Of a stretch of 64,000 bases of DNA, positions 7,877-15,902 are shown piece by piece. The notes beneath the pieces are model-generated. The model did no database searches, was not told the origin of the DNA, and saw only the letters and a list, made by a program, of their open reading frames with translations. The position numbers were made by a program, and so were the translations under genes. This DNA is from Flagellimonas maritima (GTDB lineage Bacteria; Bacteroidota; Bacteroidia; Flavobacteriales; Flavobacteriaceae): contig NZ_CP030104.1 of the NCBI RefSeq assembly GCF_003269425.1, forward strand, positions 3,195,001 through 3,259,000. The letters run 5' to 3'. Within the stretch, counting starts at the first letter, position 1; every line of letters starts with the position of its first letter.

Positions 7877-9544
7877 CTAAGCGGCAAATTTTCTTTTTCT
7901 ATGGAAGTTGAAAAATATACCTAAAACCAATGTCAATAATACAGGAACCCCTATATTTAAAAGCTGCCATTTTGTTTTATGCTCGATAATTTTTTCAGTA
8001 TCTAGCAATGGAATGGAAACTTTCTTATTTCGAATGTTTATAAGTCCGTTGTCATCCAAAAGGTAATTAATACAGTTTACCAAAAATTCCTTATTGCCAT
8101 ATGAGCTATTGGTCCATTTATCATATCCCAATTCCAAAGGACGACCATTTCTTATCTGATTTTTAATTACGTCACCATCAGAGATAATGATCATTTTATT
8201 ATTAGGGCCTTCTTCTAAAGTATTCTTAAGTTTTATAGGTTTTACCCTATTCTTAAACGTGGAACTGAATTTACCTTCAATCAATACGGCAAGGGGTTGA
8301 TTACCATTAGTGTACAATTCTCTATTGGGCGGATTGTTCAAAACGTCAAGTCCTATTTGTTTGGGAGTGCCCTCTGTCTTTGATAATGGAGAGCTACGCA
8401 ATAAAATGGTTTTCTCGTAATCATTTTCAAGAATATCCATAGCGTTCGTAAACTGGTAACGGACTGCTTCAATATTCGTATTTATAGGATGGTCGTTTCT
8501 TGAAAACACCATAGGATTGTAGTACCATGGCACAGGATTGTACTGTGAATCATTACCTTCACCGGATGCCAATACTATCTGAGTAAAATATAGATCGTTT
8601 ATTAAAACGGGATTGATTCGAACACCATATTTAAAGAAGAAATCACTAAGGTTTAATTCACGGGGCAATGCCAAGGCACTACCCCCGTTCTTGAAAATAC
8701 TGTCCAGTTCTATCGCAACTTGATCAATCAACCAGATAGACTTGCCCCCGTTTGTTATGTACTGATCTAAAACGTATTTCTCTTCATCTGAAAATGCTTC
8801 TGTAGGTTTAGCTACAAGAGTTAGGTCAAAACCTTTTAATTGCTCTAAAACCTTTTGTGGATTGGTAGCGACCGAGTCCAAAGTAATTGCTCCGATATTA
8901 TAGTAATCTTTGATTGTGGTCAAGTAATCCGCTAAAAACTTATCTTCCAGTTCGCCATTTCCCTTAATTACAGCCACACGCCTTTTCTCTTTGATATTAA
9001 GCTTGGTGAAGGCGTCTGCAAAAACATATTCCAACTGCTGTACCGAATTATTTACTCTATCTTCAATAGACGATCCCAACTTATTCTTGAGCAATGGGAC
9101 CTTTACGGTCTGATTTTTATAATTGACCATTGCCCAAGGAAATACCATTTCTTGGGTAACTTTTCCGTTTTCTTCAACCGTAATATTTGCAGGAGTAAGT
9201 CCGATACGTTGCAAATCTGCAATGGTCTGTTGATTTTGTGATTGATTTTCCAAGGGATCGACCAAATTGTACTCGATATTTTTATTCTTAGCAGCAAAGG
9301 ATTTTATCAACTGAAGAGTCTCGATTTTTAGTTTTGAAAACTCAGCAGGAATATTACCTTCTAAAAGAATATCGATAACTACGGGAGCATCAAATTTTTC
9401 TGCCACTTCAATGGCCGGTTGTGACAAAGTGAAACGTTTATCCTCTGTAAGGTCGAAACGAGCGGACAAAAAGCTACCAATTATATTTAAAAGAACTACA
9501 ATCGCAAGTGCTTTAAAAACCGAAATCAAAAAAGCTGCCCTCAT
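7877..9544 (-). CDS. gldG: Gliding motility-associated ABC transporter protein GldG
   Basis: GldG is thought to form an ABC complex with GldA and GldF that is needed for gliding in some Flavobacteria. The 555-residue protein has an N-terminal anchor helix (FLISVFKALAIVVLLNIIG), the conserved opening LTEDKRFTLSQP after it, a large periplasmic ABC-auxiliary domain, and a C-terminal membrane helix (LLNIGVPVLLTLVLGIFFNF) with a short basic tail. Its start overlaps the gldF stop by 4 nt, so the two are translationally coupled. gldA is not in the window. Confidence 0.93.
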   Translation of the reverse strand: MRAAFLISVFKALAIVVLLNIIGSFLSARFDLTEDKRFTLSQPAIEVAEKFDAPVVIDILLEGNIPAEFSKLKIETLQLIKSFAAKNKNIEYNLVDPLENQSQNQQTIADLQRIGLTPANITVEENGKVTQEMVFPWAMVNYKNQTVKVPLLKNKLGSSIEDRVNNSVQQLEYVFADAFTKLNIKEKRRVAVIKGNGELEDKFLADYLTTIKDYYNIGAITLDSVATNPQKVLEQLKGFDLTLVAKPTEAFSDEEKYVLDQYITNGGKSIWLIDQVAIELDSIFKNGGSALALPRELNLSDFFFKYGVRINPVLINDLYFTQIVLASGEGNDSQYNPVPWYYNPMVFSRNDHPINTNIEAVRYQFTNAMDILENDYEKTILLRSSPLSKTEGTPKQIGLDVLNNPPNRELYTNGNQPLAVLIEGKFSSTFKNRVKPIKLKNTLEEGPNNKMIIISDGDVIKNQIRNGRPLELGYDKWTNSSYGNKEFLVNCINYLLDDNGLINIRNKKVSIPLLDTEKIIEHKTKWQLLNIGVPVLLTLVLGIFFNFHRKRKFAA

Positions 9545-10272
9545 CTTGGTAATTGTTTAAGTCTAACAAACGTGAGATATAAAAAAAACAGACTTATCGA
9601 AATAAAATAAATCAAGTCGCTAGTATACAAAATACCCCTTGCAATACTGTCAAAATGTGTTCTCGCCCCAATATTTTGAATGAACCGTTGGGTTTCTCCA
9701 TCTTTTGATACTGATGCCATAGCATCAAATCCATTATAAATTAAAAAACAGATTAGCACTCCTATTATAAATGATACAATTTGATTGTCCGATAACGTAG
9801 AAGAAAAAAGACCAATAGTTGTATATGATGCAATCAGGAACAAAAGGCCAAAATATGACCCCAAAACAACACCTAAATCATAATTTCCTTCTATTATACC
9901 TAAATCGGAAATTGAAAAAACATAGATTATTGTGGGTATAATGGCGATTACACATAAAATAAAAGCACCCCAGAATTTGCCCAAAACCAATTTCCACAAT
10001 GATATAGGTTTAATAAGCAATAATTCCAATGTGCCTACTTTTCGCTCTTCGGAAAAGCTCTTCATCGTAATTGCAGGAACCAAGAAAATGAAAATCCACG
10101 GAGCCAATAAAAAGAAATTGCCAAGGTCTGCAAAACCATACTCAAAAATATTATAATCACCTTTAAAAACCCATAAAAAAAGTCCATTAAGGAGCAAAAA
10201 AAGTCCAACGATCAAGTACCCTATCGGCGAAGTGAAGAAGGATTGTACTTCTCGCTTAAATATTGCGAACAT
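9541..10272 (-). CDS. gldF: Gliding motility-associated ABC transporter permease GldF
   Basis: This 243-residue ABC-2 type permease starts MFAIFKREVQSFFTSPIGYLI, the typical GldF opening, followed by about six membrane helices and the conserved cytoplasmic motif KSFSEERKVGTLELLLIKPIS. It is the membrane partner of GldG and of the ATPase GldA, encoded elsewhere. The 4-nt overlap with gldG indicates one operon. Confidence 0.93.
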   Translation of the reverse strand: MFAIFKREVQSFFTSPIGYLIVGLFLLLNGLFLWVFKGDYNIFEYGFADLGNFFLLAPWIFIFLVPAITMKSFSEERKVGTLELLLIKPISLWKLVLGKFWGAFILCVIAIIPTIIYVFSISDLGIIEGNYDLGVVLGSYFGLLFLIASYTTIGLFSSTLSDNQIVSFIIGVLICFLIYNGFDAMASVSKDGETQRFIQNIGARTHFDSIARGILYTSDLIYFISISLFFLYLTFVRLKQLPR

Positions 10273-10370
10273 AATATTCAGTTGTAAGTAAGCAGAAATT
10301 AATATTCAGTAGGGTATGATTACACGTTTTACAATTTCTTCTTTTCCACTTAAGCATGACAAGTCTTTTT

Positions 10371-10670
10371 CTAACTACTAATTTTTTGAACCCTCTCAAC
10401 GCTCCATGCTTCAGGTTTTTCAGAAAACAGTTTTTTTGTATCCCCCCAAACATTTTTAAAAAAATCCGAAACCCTGTAATTGTTCAAATCAGATTCAGTA
10501 GCCCAATGACTATAAGTGAAAAATATATTTGGATTATTGATGTCCTGATATGATTCTAACAAGGTACAGCCATTGAACTGCAAAATAATTGGTTTTGATT
10601 CTTCAAAAATCTGCTTAAAACTAGCAATATTTTCGGGTTTAAAAGTCAATTTTACAATGCGAATCAACAT
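10371..10670 (-). CDS. Antibiotic biosynthesis monooxygenase (ABM) domain protein
   Basis: This 99-residue ferredoxin-like ABM protein starts MLIRIVKLTFKPENIASFKQ, with an internal Y-Q-D-I-N-NPNIFFTYSHW strand and the helix ESDLNNYRVSDFFKNVW. Such proteins are quinol oxygenases or small-molecule-binding dimers; the substrate cannot be told from sequence. Its start directly abuts the SAM-hydrolase stop (10670/10671), so both are cotranscribed. Confidence 0.85.
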   Translation of the reverse strand: MLIRIVKLTFKPENIASFKQIFEESKPIILQFNGCTLLESYQDINNPNIFFTYSHWATESDLNNYRVSDFFKNVWGDTKKLFSEKPEAWSVERVQKISS

Positions 10671-11501
10671 TTACAGAAAATTTATGGTTACGATATCCCT
10701 ATAATTTAACCCTAGTAAGGTTGAAGCGCCACCAACGGTGTTCAAATCACTTTTATAGATGGCGAGTTCAATATACCCAACAGAATTGAAAAGAGCCAAA
10801 GCATCACCTGGTCCTTTGCGCTGCGCTTTATCCAAATCAAAATTGATGATGTCGTTATAACTTTCCTGAATGGTTTTCAACTTATTGGTTCTGGCTATTA
10901 CTTCAAAATCCCTTCCGTTTCGGTATGCTTCAAAAAGACTTTTTTGAATATTGGTGATTACATTACCATAATTATCAACGTATATCACATTGCCCGTAAT
11001 CGTTTTGCCATTATTTAGTATCCTAGGCTCAAATTGCCTTAATTCTTTAAGTGCATCGAAAGGTTTTCCTATAACTTCCAATTTTCCACCCCTTGCAATA
11101 TGACAGGCAGCCTGTACAAAAACATTTAAAACAGGAAAAGAGCCGGAGTTTATATTCGGAATGTTCAATTCTACAACTTTCTCTGGTTTTATTTCTGAAG
11201 TAATCAAAGAAATTACACCATTGTTGGCACTAACAAAATAATGACCGTCCACTTGAACCACTATGTGCTGATTCTCTGGAGACAATTCAGAGTCAACACC
11301 AACAATATGAACGGTTCCAGAAGGAAATGATCGATATGCGTTCTTGAGGATATATGCGCACTCTTGAATATTGAACGGACTGATGGCATGGGATATATCA
11401 ACAACACTGATTCCTGGCAGATTATTTAAAATAGTACCTTTAATGGCACCTACAAAGTGGTCTTTATACCCAAAATCTGTAGTTAATGTTATGATTGCCA
11501 T
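10671..11501 (-). CDS. SAM hydroxide adenosyltransferase (SAM hydrolase, former DUF62)
   Basis: The 276-residue protein belongs to the SAM hydrolase/chlorinase/fluorinase family, which cleaves S-adenosylmethionine to adenosine and methionine. It opens with ITLTTDFGYKDHFVGAIKG, with the conserved TDFG Asp at residue 9, followed by VDISHAISPFN and FPSGTVHIVGVDSE, and has the C-terminal VIYVDNYGNVITNI of the second domain. Nothing suggests the halogenase branch. Whether it recycles adenosine or controls SAM level is not established in this lineage. It is divergent from phoH. Confidence 0.92.
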   Translation of the reverse strand: MAIITLTTDFGYKDHFVGAIKGTILNNLPGISVVDISHAISPFNIQECAYILKNAYRSFPSGTVHIVGVDSELSPENQHIVVQVDGHYFVSANNGVISLITSEIKPEKVVELNIPNINSGSFPVLNVFVQAACHIARGGKLEVIGKPFDALKELRQFEPRILNNGKTITGNVIYVDNYGNVITNIQKSLFEAYRNGRDFEVIARTNKLKTIQESYNDIINFDLDKAQRKGPGDALALFNSVGYIELAIYKSDLNTVGGASTLLGLNYRDIVTINFL

Positions 11502-11546
11502 GCAATACTGTTGATATGTTTTTGTCTGTTCAAATTGATTTTTGGT

Positions 11547-11554
11547 TAAGTTTG
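11547..11554 (+). promoter_or_regulatory. Candidate -7 box of phoH (TAAGTTTG)
   Basis: TAAGTTTG matches TAnnTTTG, with a TTG 22 nt upstream (11522-11524). It would give a phoH leader of roughly 65 nt. The region is the divergent promoter with the SAM hydrolase gene. Confidence 0.4.
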
Positions 11555-11624
11555 CGAAGTAAAATTAACTAAAAAGAAACAATAAAGTCTCTTCAAAAAT
11601 AACCTTATAAACAGCCCACTCTTT

Positions 11625-12578
11625 TTGAACGAATTAATATTAGAACTTACGGAAATCAGCCCCCGAGAATTTTTTGGTCAGCGAAATGAGAACATTGAAC
11701 TACTTAAAAAATATTTCCCCAAACTAAAAATTGTTGCGAGAGGGAGCAAAATAAAAGTATACGGGGACGAAGAACTCTTAGAGGAGTTTGACAAACGCTT
11801 TGATATGCTCACTTCCCATTTTGCCAAATATAATAAGTTGGATGAGAATTCCATTGAGCGCTTGCTTACCAGTGACGGTAAAGAAGATCATGCCTCATCA
11901 AAAAGCAGCGGAGATGTTTTGGTACATGGAGTCAGTGGTAAGCTTATAAAAGCACAAACAGTTAATCAGCGTAGGCTTGTGGATGCCTGTAAAAAAGACG
12001 ATATGGTCTTTGCCATTGGCCCTGCCGGAACCGGAAAAACATATACAGGTGTGGCGTTGGCGGTAAAAGCTTTAAAGGAAAAACAGGTACGCCGTATCAT
12101 TTTAACCAGGCCAGCGGTAGAAGCTGGCGAAAATCTTGGTTTTCTTCCAGGGGATCTAAAAGAAAAGCTAGACCCTTACATGCAGCCTTTATACGATGCA
12201 TTGCGCGATATGATAGCACCGGAACGTTTGGACAAGTATATTGAAGATGGTACAATTCAAATAGCACCTATGGCATTTATGCGCGGTAGAACCTTGGATA
12301 ATGCTTTTGTTATTTTGGATGAAGCGCAGAACACGACCCATGCGCAAATGAAAATGTTCCTAACACGTATGGGAAAGAATGCCAAGTTTCTTTTAACAGG
12401 GGATCCAGGACAGATAGATTTGCCAAGACGGGTAATTTCAGGATTGAAAGAAGCGCTTTTGATTTTACAGAACGTTGAGGGAATCAGTATGATTTATTTG
12501 GATGACAAAGATGTGATTCGCCATAAACTCGTCAAAAAAGTCATAGACGCATATAAGAATATTGAACACCATAACTAG
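11625..12578 (+). CDS. phoH: PhoH family ATPase (PhoH-like/YbeZ)
   Basis: This is a 317-residue cytoplasmic P-loop ATPase. The Walker A GPAGTGKT is at 132-139 and the Walker B VILDEAQ at 229-235, with the family motifs TRPAVEAGENLGFLPGDLKEK and LTGDPGQIDLPR. An N-terminal KH-like region (about 1-90) implies RNA contact, as in YbeZ, which partners the ribosome-maturation nuclease YbeY. The family normally starts MNELILELTEI, and here that first codon is TTG with no good upstream ATG, so I accept the TTG start. Confidence 0.93.
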   Translation: MNELILELTEISPREFFGQRNENIELLKKYFPKLKIVARGSKIKVYGDEELLEEFDKRFDMLTSHFAKYNKLDENSIERLLTSDGKEDHASSKSSGDVLVHGVSGKLIKAQTVNQRRLVDACKKDDMVFAIGPAGTGKTYTGVALAVKALKEKQVRRIILTRPAVEAGENLGFLPGDLKEKLDPYMQPLYDALRDMIAPERLDKYIEDGTIQIAPMAFMRGRTLDNAFVILDEAQNTTHAQMKMFLTRMGKNAKFLLTGDPGQIDLPRRVISGLKEALLILQNVEGISMIYLDDKDVIRHKLVKKVIDAYKNIEHHN

Positions 12579-12765
12579 TTGTAAAATATGAAGTTAGAAT
12601 TACGAGGTCAGAAGTAAGAAATATGAAGCTTGTCTACACCGTATTCTTCGTATAATCTAATCTGAACTAGATTTAATGAAATGCATGCTTATTAAGTCCT
12701 TCGTGAAAATTCGTGAGATTTATGTCGTTTTAAAACCGCTTAAAAGTCTTTTATAAAACTATAAC

Positions 12766-13722
12766 ATGAAAAGTACCTTGATGGATACCAATTTTCAATT
12801 TCCAGGGCAAAAATCTGTCTACAAGGGAAAAGTTCGTGAAGTATATACTTTGGAGAATAATATTCTCGTGATGGTAGCAACAGATCGTTTATCCGCTTTC
12901 GATGTGGTAATGCCAAGAGGTATTCCTTACAAGGGACAAATCCTCAATCAAATTGCTACAAAAATGATGGCAGCTACCGAAGATATTGTTCCCAATTGGT
13001 TATTGGCAACCCCTGACCCAAACGTAGCGGTCGGAAAAGCATGTGAGCCCTTTAAGGTTGAAATGGTCATAAGGGGGTATCTTTCTGGCCATGCTGCTCG
13101 TGAATACAAGGCAGGGAAAAGAGTACTTTGTGGGGAGCCTATGCCAGATGGAATGAAGGAAAATGATAAGTTTCCCGATCCCATAATCACTCCAGCAACC
13201 AAGGCCGAAAAAGGAGATCATGATGAAGATATTTCCAAAACGGAAATATTGGATAGGGTAATAGTCTCCGCATCGGATTACGAAGTACTGGAAACATATA
13301 CAAAAACCTTATTTCAAAGAGGAACTGAAATTGCAGCTGAACGCGGGTTGATTCTTGTGGATACCAAATACGAATTTGGAAAAACCAAGGATGGCGAGAT
13401 TGTCCTGATTGATGAGATTCATACTCCAGATTCTTCACGTTACTTTTATGCTGAAGGATATTCAGAAAGACAATCGAGGGGAGAGGCCCAAAAACAGCTT
13501 TCCAAGGAATTTGTACGCCAGTGGCTTATTTCAAACGGTTTTCAAGGATTGAAAGGACAAAAACTCCCTAAAATGGAAGATTCTTACATAGAGTCTGTTT
13601 CAGAGCGCTACATAGAATTATATGAAAGTATTACTGGCGAAACCTTTGTGAAGGCCAATCTAGCTAATATAGAAGAACGTATACTGGCGAATGTCACGGA
13701 ATATCTAAAAACCATCAATTAA
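12766..13722 (+). CDS. purC: Phosphoribosylaminoimidazole-succinocarboxamide synthase (SAICAR synthetase)
   Basis: PurC joins CAIR and aspartate with ATP in purine synthesis. The 318-residue protein is the longer Bacteroidota/eukaryote-like form, with [11 protein letters not shown] at the start, [38 protein letters not shown], and [13 protein letters not shown] near the end. The 187-bp gap from phoH holds only degenerate short repeats. A long imperfect inverted repeat follows the stop codon. Confidence 0.97.
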   Translation: MKSTLMDTNFQFPGQKSVYKGKVREVYTLENNILVMVATDRLSAFDVVMPRGIPYKGQILNQIATKMMAATEDIVPNWLLATPDPNVAVGKACEPFKVEMVIRGYLSGHAAREYKAGKRVLCGEPMPDGMKENDKFPDPIITPATKAEKGDHDEDISKTEILDRVIVSASDYEVLETYTKTLFQRGTEIAAERGLILVDTKYEFGKTKDGEIVLIDEIHTPDSSRYFYAEGYSERQSRGEAQKQLSKEFVRQWLISNGFQGLKGQKLPKMEDSYIESVSERYIELYESITGETFVKANLANIEERILANVTEYLKTIN

Positions 13723-13731
13723 CACCTCTTA

Positions 13732-13800
13732 TTTTAAGATTTTAACGTAGTTGTTGTCTACTTGGCATCAAAAATTTCGTTTAACTACATGATCTTAAAA
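13732..13800. repeat. Long imperfect inverted repeat after purC
   Basis: TTTTAAGAT at 13732-13740 pairs with ATCTTAAAA at 13792-13800, and GTAGTT at 13747-13752 pairs with AACTAC at 13783-13788, around a 30-nt centre. It could be a weak purC terminator or part of the control region of the next gene. There is no clean T-tract, so I keep it as an inverted repeat. Confidence 0.45.
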
Positions 13801-13821
13801 GTTTAACATTCCATATATACG

Positions 13822-13855
13822 TGCTAAATTAGTATATTTATGCTAATTAAGTATA
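13822..13855 (+). promoter_or_regulatory. Direct repeat, probable operator upstream of the IS1-like regulator gene
   Basis: TGCTAAATTAGTATA (13822-13836) and TGCTAATTAAGTATA (13841-13855) agree at 13 of 15 positions and start 19 bp apart. They end 6 bp before the start codon at 13862. AGTATA recurs downstream of the gene as TATACT (14277-14282) and AGTATA (14296-14301), ahead of the porin gene. This suggests one DNA-binding protein acting on both sides of the gene, possibly its own product. Binding is inferred. Confidence 0.5.
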
Positions 13856-13861
13856 GCTATT

Positions 13862-14275
13862 ATGGATGCATGTCCTAATTGTCAGTCAGATACGTTCATT
13901 AAGGCTGGAATAATCAAGAATAGACAACGTTACAAATGCAAATCATGTGGCTATTTTTTTACAACAGGTAAGTTAGGCAAACGAATTGATGATTACTACG
14001 TCAACAAGGCTTTACAGTTGTACTTGGAGGGACTCACTTATAGGGAGATAGAACGCATTTTAGGGGTTTCACACGTGTCTATAATGAACTGGGTCCGTAA
14101 ATATAACATTAAGCGGCCATATAACACGGCATATCATCCAACGTATAGGATTTTGAATCATTCAGAACTTCGGGATTACTTTCAAAAGACGTCTAATATA
14201 AAAGGAGCTGGCGTTCTGGTTACGGAGCTAGGTGATAAGTTTATGCTCATTAAGTGGGAGCGTTTCAGGGAATAA
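13862..14275 (+). CDS. IS1 InsA-like zinc-ribbon/HTH protein, probably a domesticated transcription regulator
   Basis: The 137-residue protein opens with a zinc ribbon (Cys4, Cys7, Cys26, Cys29; CPNC and CKSC), then a helix-turn-helix at about 55-82 (LTYREIERILGVSHVSIMNWV). This is the layout of IS1-family InsA and of the N-terminus of IS1595-type proteins. No DDE catalytic part (InsB) or IS ends are present. A further 50 residues without clear family identity follow. It is immediately upstream of, and in the same direction as, the porin-symporter-kinase-acs module, so I read it as a regulator of that module rather than a transposase. The domain call is firm; the role is inferred. Confidence 0.75.
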   Translation: MDACPNCQSDTFIKAGIIKNRQRYKCKSCGYFFTTGKLGKRIDDYYVNKALQLYLEGLTYREIERILGVSHVSIMNWVRKYNIKRPYNTAYHPTYRILNHSELRDYFQKTSNIKGAGVLVTELGDKFMLIKWERFRE

Positions 14276-14276
14276 C

Positions 14277-14301
14277 TATACTAAGTTACCAAAAAAGTAT
14301 A
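14277..14301. promoter_or_regulatory. Inverted TATACT / AGTATA pair before the porin gene
   Basis: TATACT at 14277-14282 and AGTATA at 14296-14301 form an inverted pair, and both copies echo the AGTATA ends of the repeats at 13822-13855. The pair lies about 73 bp upstream of the porin start codon, a plausible operator position. Confidence 0.35.
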
Positions 14302-14373
14302 TTAATTTTTATTTCACACTTTATTTTTAGGATGTTCGTAGTGCATGCAACAAATCACTAATAACAACTAAAA

Positions 14374-15603
14374 ATGAAAAAAATAGTCTTTGGACTGGCA
14401 ATCAGTTTGCTGGTTATACAGGTAATTCATTCTCAGGGTAGTACAGAGTATAGTGGTGGGTATAAGGTGAAGTTAAACGAAGATGGTTCTAAATACTTCA
14501 GGATTATCGCTTGGGGCCAGTTTTGGGCACAATACAACGACAATGTTGCTGATGACGCGAGCAAGTTCAACCTAAGTGTACGTAGGGCGAGACTCTTGAC
14601 CTATACGCAGTTGAACAAAAAGTTTTTGATATTGACACATTTCGGTTTAAACTCTTTAAATGGAAATAATCAAAGTGCAATAGGTACTGGGTCCAATTCG
14701 CAATTGTTCTTTCATGATTTCTGGGGAGAATGGTCTTACGATGACAAACATCAAATTGGTGCAGGGCTTCATTATTGGAACGGTATTTCACGATTGAACA
14801 GCGCAAGTACACTCAATTTTATGACATTGGACAATAACCGACAGTCATGGGCAGTACTTGGTCTTTCAGATCAGTTCGCAAGACACATAGGTGTATATAT
14901 GAAGGGAAAATTCGGCAAATTGTTTTACAATCTTTCTTTGGATGAGGCCGGTACTAACAATCTTCAGGCAGATATAGTACCAACACCCGATGGCGCAGCA
15001 ATTTATGGAGGCAGAAGATTACTAGGTTCCAGAGATGCTGGAAAATTGGTTCAAGGTTATTTCGCCTACAACTTTTTAGATCAGGAATCGAATTTTTTAC
15101 CCTATAAAGTTGGATCTTATTTAGGCAGTAAGGAAGTGTTCAATATCGGTGCTGGTTTTTTGGTACATCCGAACGGTTCGGTAGTTGCTAATACAGCTGG
15201 TGATTTATCAGGAGAAGATGTTTCGATTTTTGCGGTCGACGTTTTTTATGATGCTCCTTTGGGAGCTGACGGTAGTGCCATTACAGCATATGCAGTATAT
15301 CAAAACAATGACTACGGAAGGGACTTTACGTTAGGAACTACATACGACTCGGGCAATATGTTGTATGCCCATGTTGGATATTTACTTGCAGGGGAAACCG
15401 ACAAGACCAGATTTCAACCCTATGTTTCTTTCCAAAATAGAAATGTCGACGCCATGGATGATTCCGCAAATCGACTTGGAATAGGAGGGAATATTTACTT
15501 CACTGGACACCACTCCAAACTTTCTTTTGAGTATTCCAATTTTAAATATGGCGACAATGATAGCACCGGAGTGTTCACGGTGCAAGCAATGATTTATTTA
15601 TAA
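14374..15603 (+). CDS. Outer-membrane porin (phosphate-selective porin O/P-like)
   Basis: The 409-residue protein has a signal peptide (MKKIVFGLAISLLVIQVIHSQ) and then alternating beta strands ending in an aromatic-rich C-terminus (GVFTVQAMIYL), as in trimeric porins. The RRARL motif near residue 70 is typical of porin O/P relatives. It probably admits the substrate of the symporter encoded next; the substrate itself cannot be read from the sequence. The 15-bp gap to the DUF4212 gene supports cotranscription. Confidence 0.82.
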   Translation: MKKIVFGLAISLLVIQVIHSQGSTEYSGGYKVKLNEDGSKYFRIIAWGQFWAQYNDNVADDASKFNLSVRRARLLTYTQLNKKFLILTHFGLNSLNGNNQSAIGTGSNSQLFFHDFWGEWSYDDKHQIGAGLHYWNGISRLNSASTLNFMTLDNNRQSWAVLGLSDQFARHIGVYMKGKFGKLFYNLSLDEAGTNNLQADIVPTPDGAAIYGGRRLLGSRDAGKLVQGYFAYNFLDQESNFLPYKVGSYLGSKEVFNIGAGFLVHPNGSVVANTAGDLSGEDVSIFAVDVFYDAPLGADGSAITAYAVYQNNDYGRDFTLGTTYDSGNMLYAHVGYLLAGETDKTRFQPYVSFQNRNVDAMDDSANRLGIGGNIYFTGHHSKLSFEYSNFKYGDNDSTGVFTVQAMIYL

Positions 15604-15618
15604 AAACCACAACTAATT

Positions 15619-15882
15619 ATGTCAGAGAAACAAAAAAAGGCAACTGCCTATTGGAAAGAAAATCTAAGGTATCTGTTGATACTTTTGACCATATGGTTCG
15701 CGGTATCCTATGGAGCTGGAATCATTTTCAAAGATGTATTGAACAATATCAAGATCGGAGGATTTAAGCTCGGGTTTTGGTTTGCCCAACAGGGTTCCAT
15801 TTATGTATTCGTTATACTCATTTTTGTTTACGTGAGGTTAATGAACAAACTGGATAAAAAATACGGTTACGACGTCGATTAA
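15619..15882 (+). CDS. DUF4212 small subunit of sodium/substrate symporter
   Basis: The 87-residue protein has two membrane helices (YLLILLTIWFAVSYGAGIIF and GSIYVFVILIFVYVRLM) and the KAYDKKYG-like tail (LDKKYGYD) seen in DUF4212. DUF4212 proteins are encoded immediately before large SSS symporters of the VC_2705 type and are taken as their small subunits. Here it is 20 bp from the symporter gene, with a clear WKENLRYL opening. Confidence 0.92.
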   Translation: MSEKQKKATAYWKENLRYLLILLTIWFAVSYGAGIIFKDVLNNIKIGGFKLGFWFAQQGSIYVFVILIFVYVRLMNKLDKKYGYDVD

Positions 15883-15902
15883 CTAACTAAAAAAAATATC
15901 AC

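Noticed and set aside
12579..12765. Small RNA or tRNA between phoH and purC
   Set aside because: Only degenerate short direct repeats (around 12600-12640 and 12702-12720) are visible; no cloverleaf or strong hairpin.
13862..14275. Active IS1 transposase
   Set aside because: No InsB/DDE partner, no terminal inverted repeats and no target duplication are visible; the C-terminal part differs from InsA.
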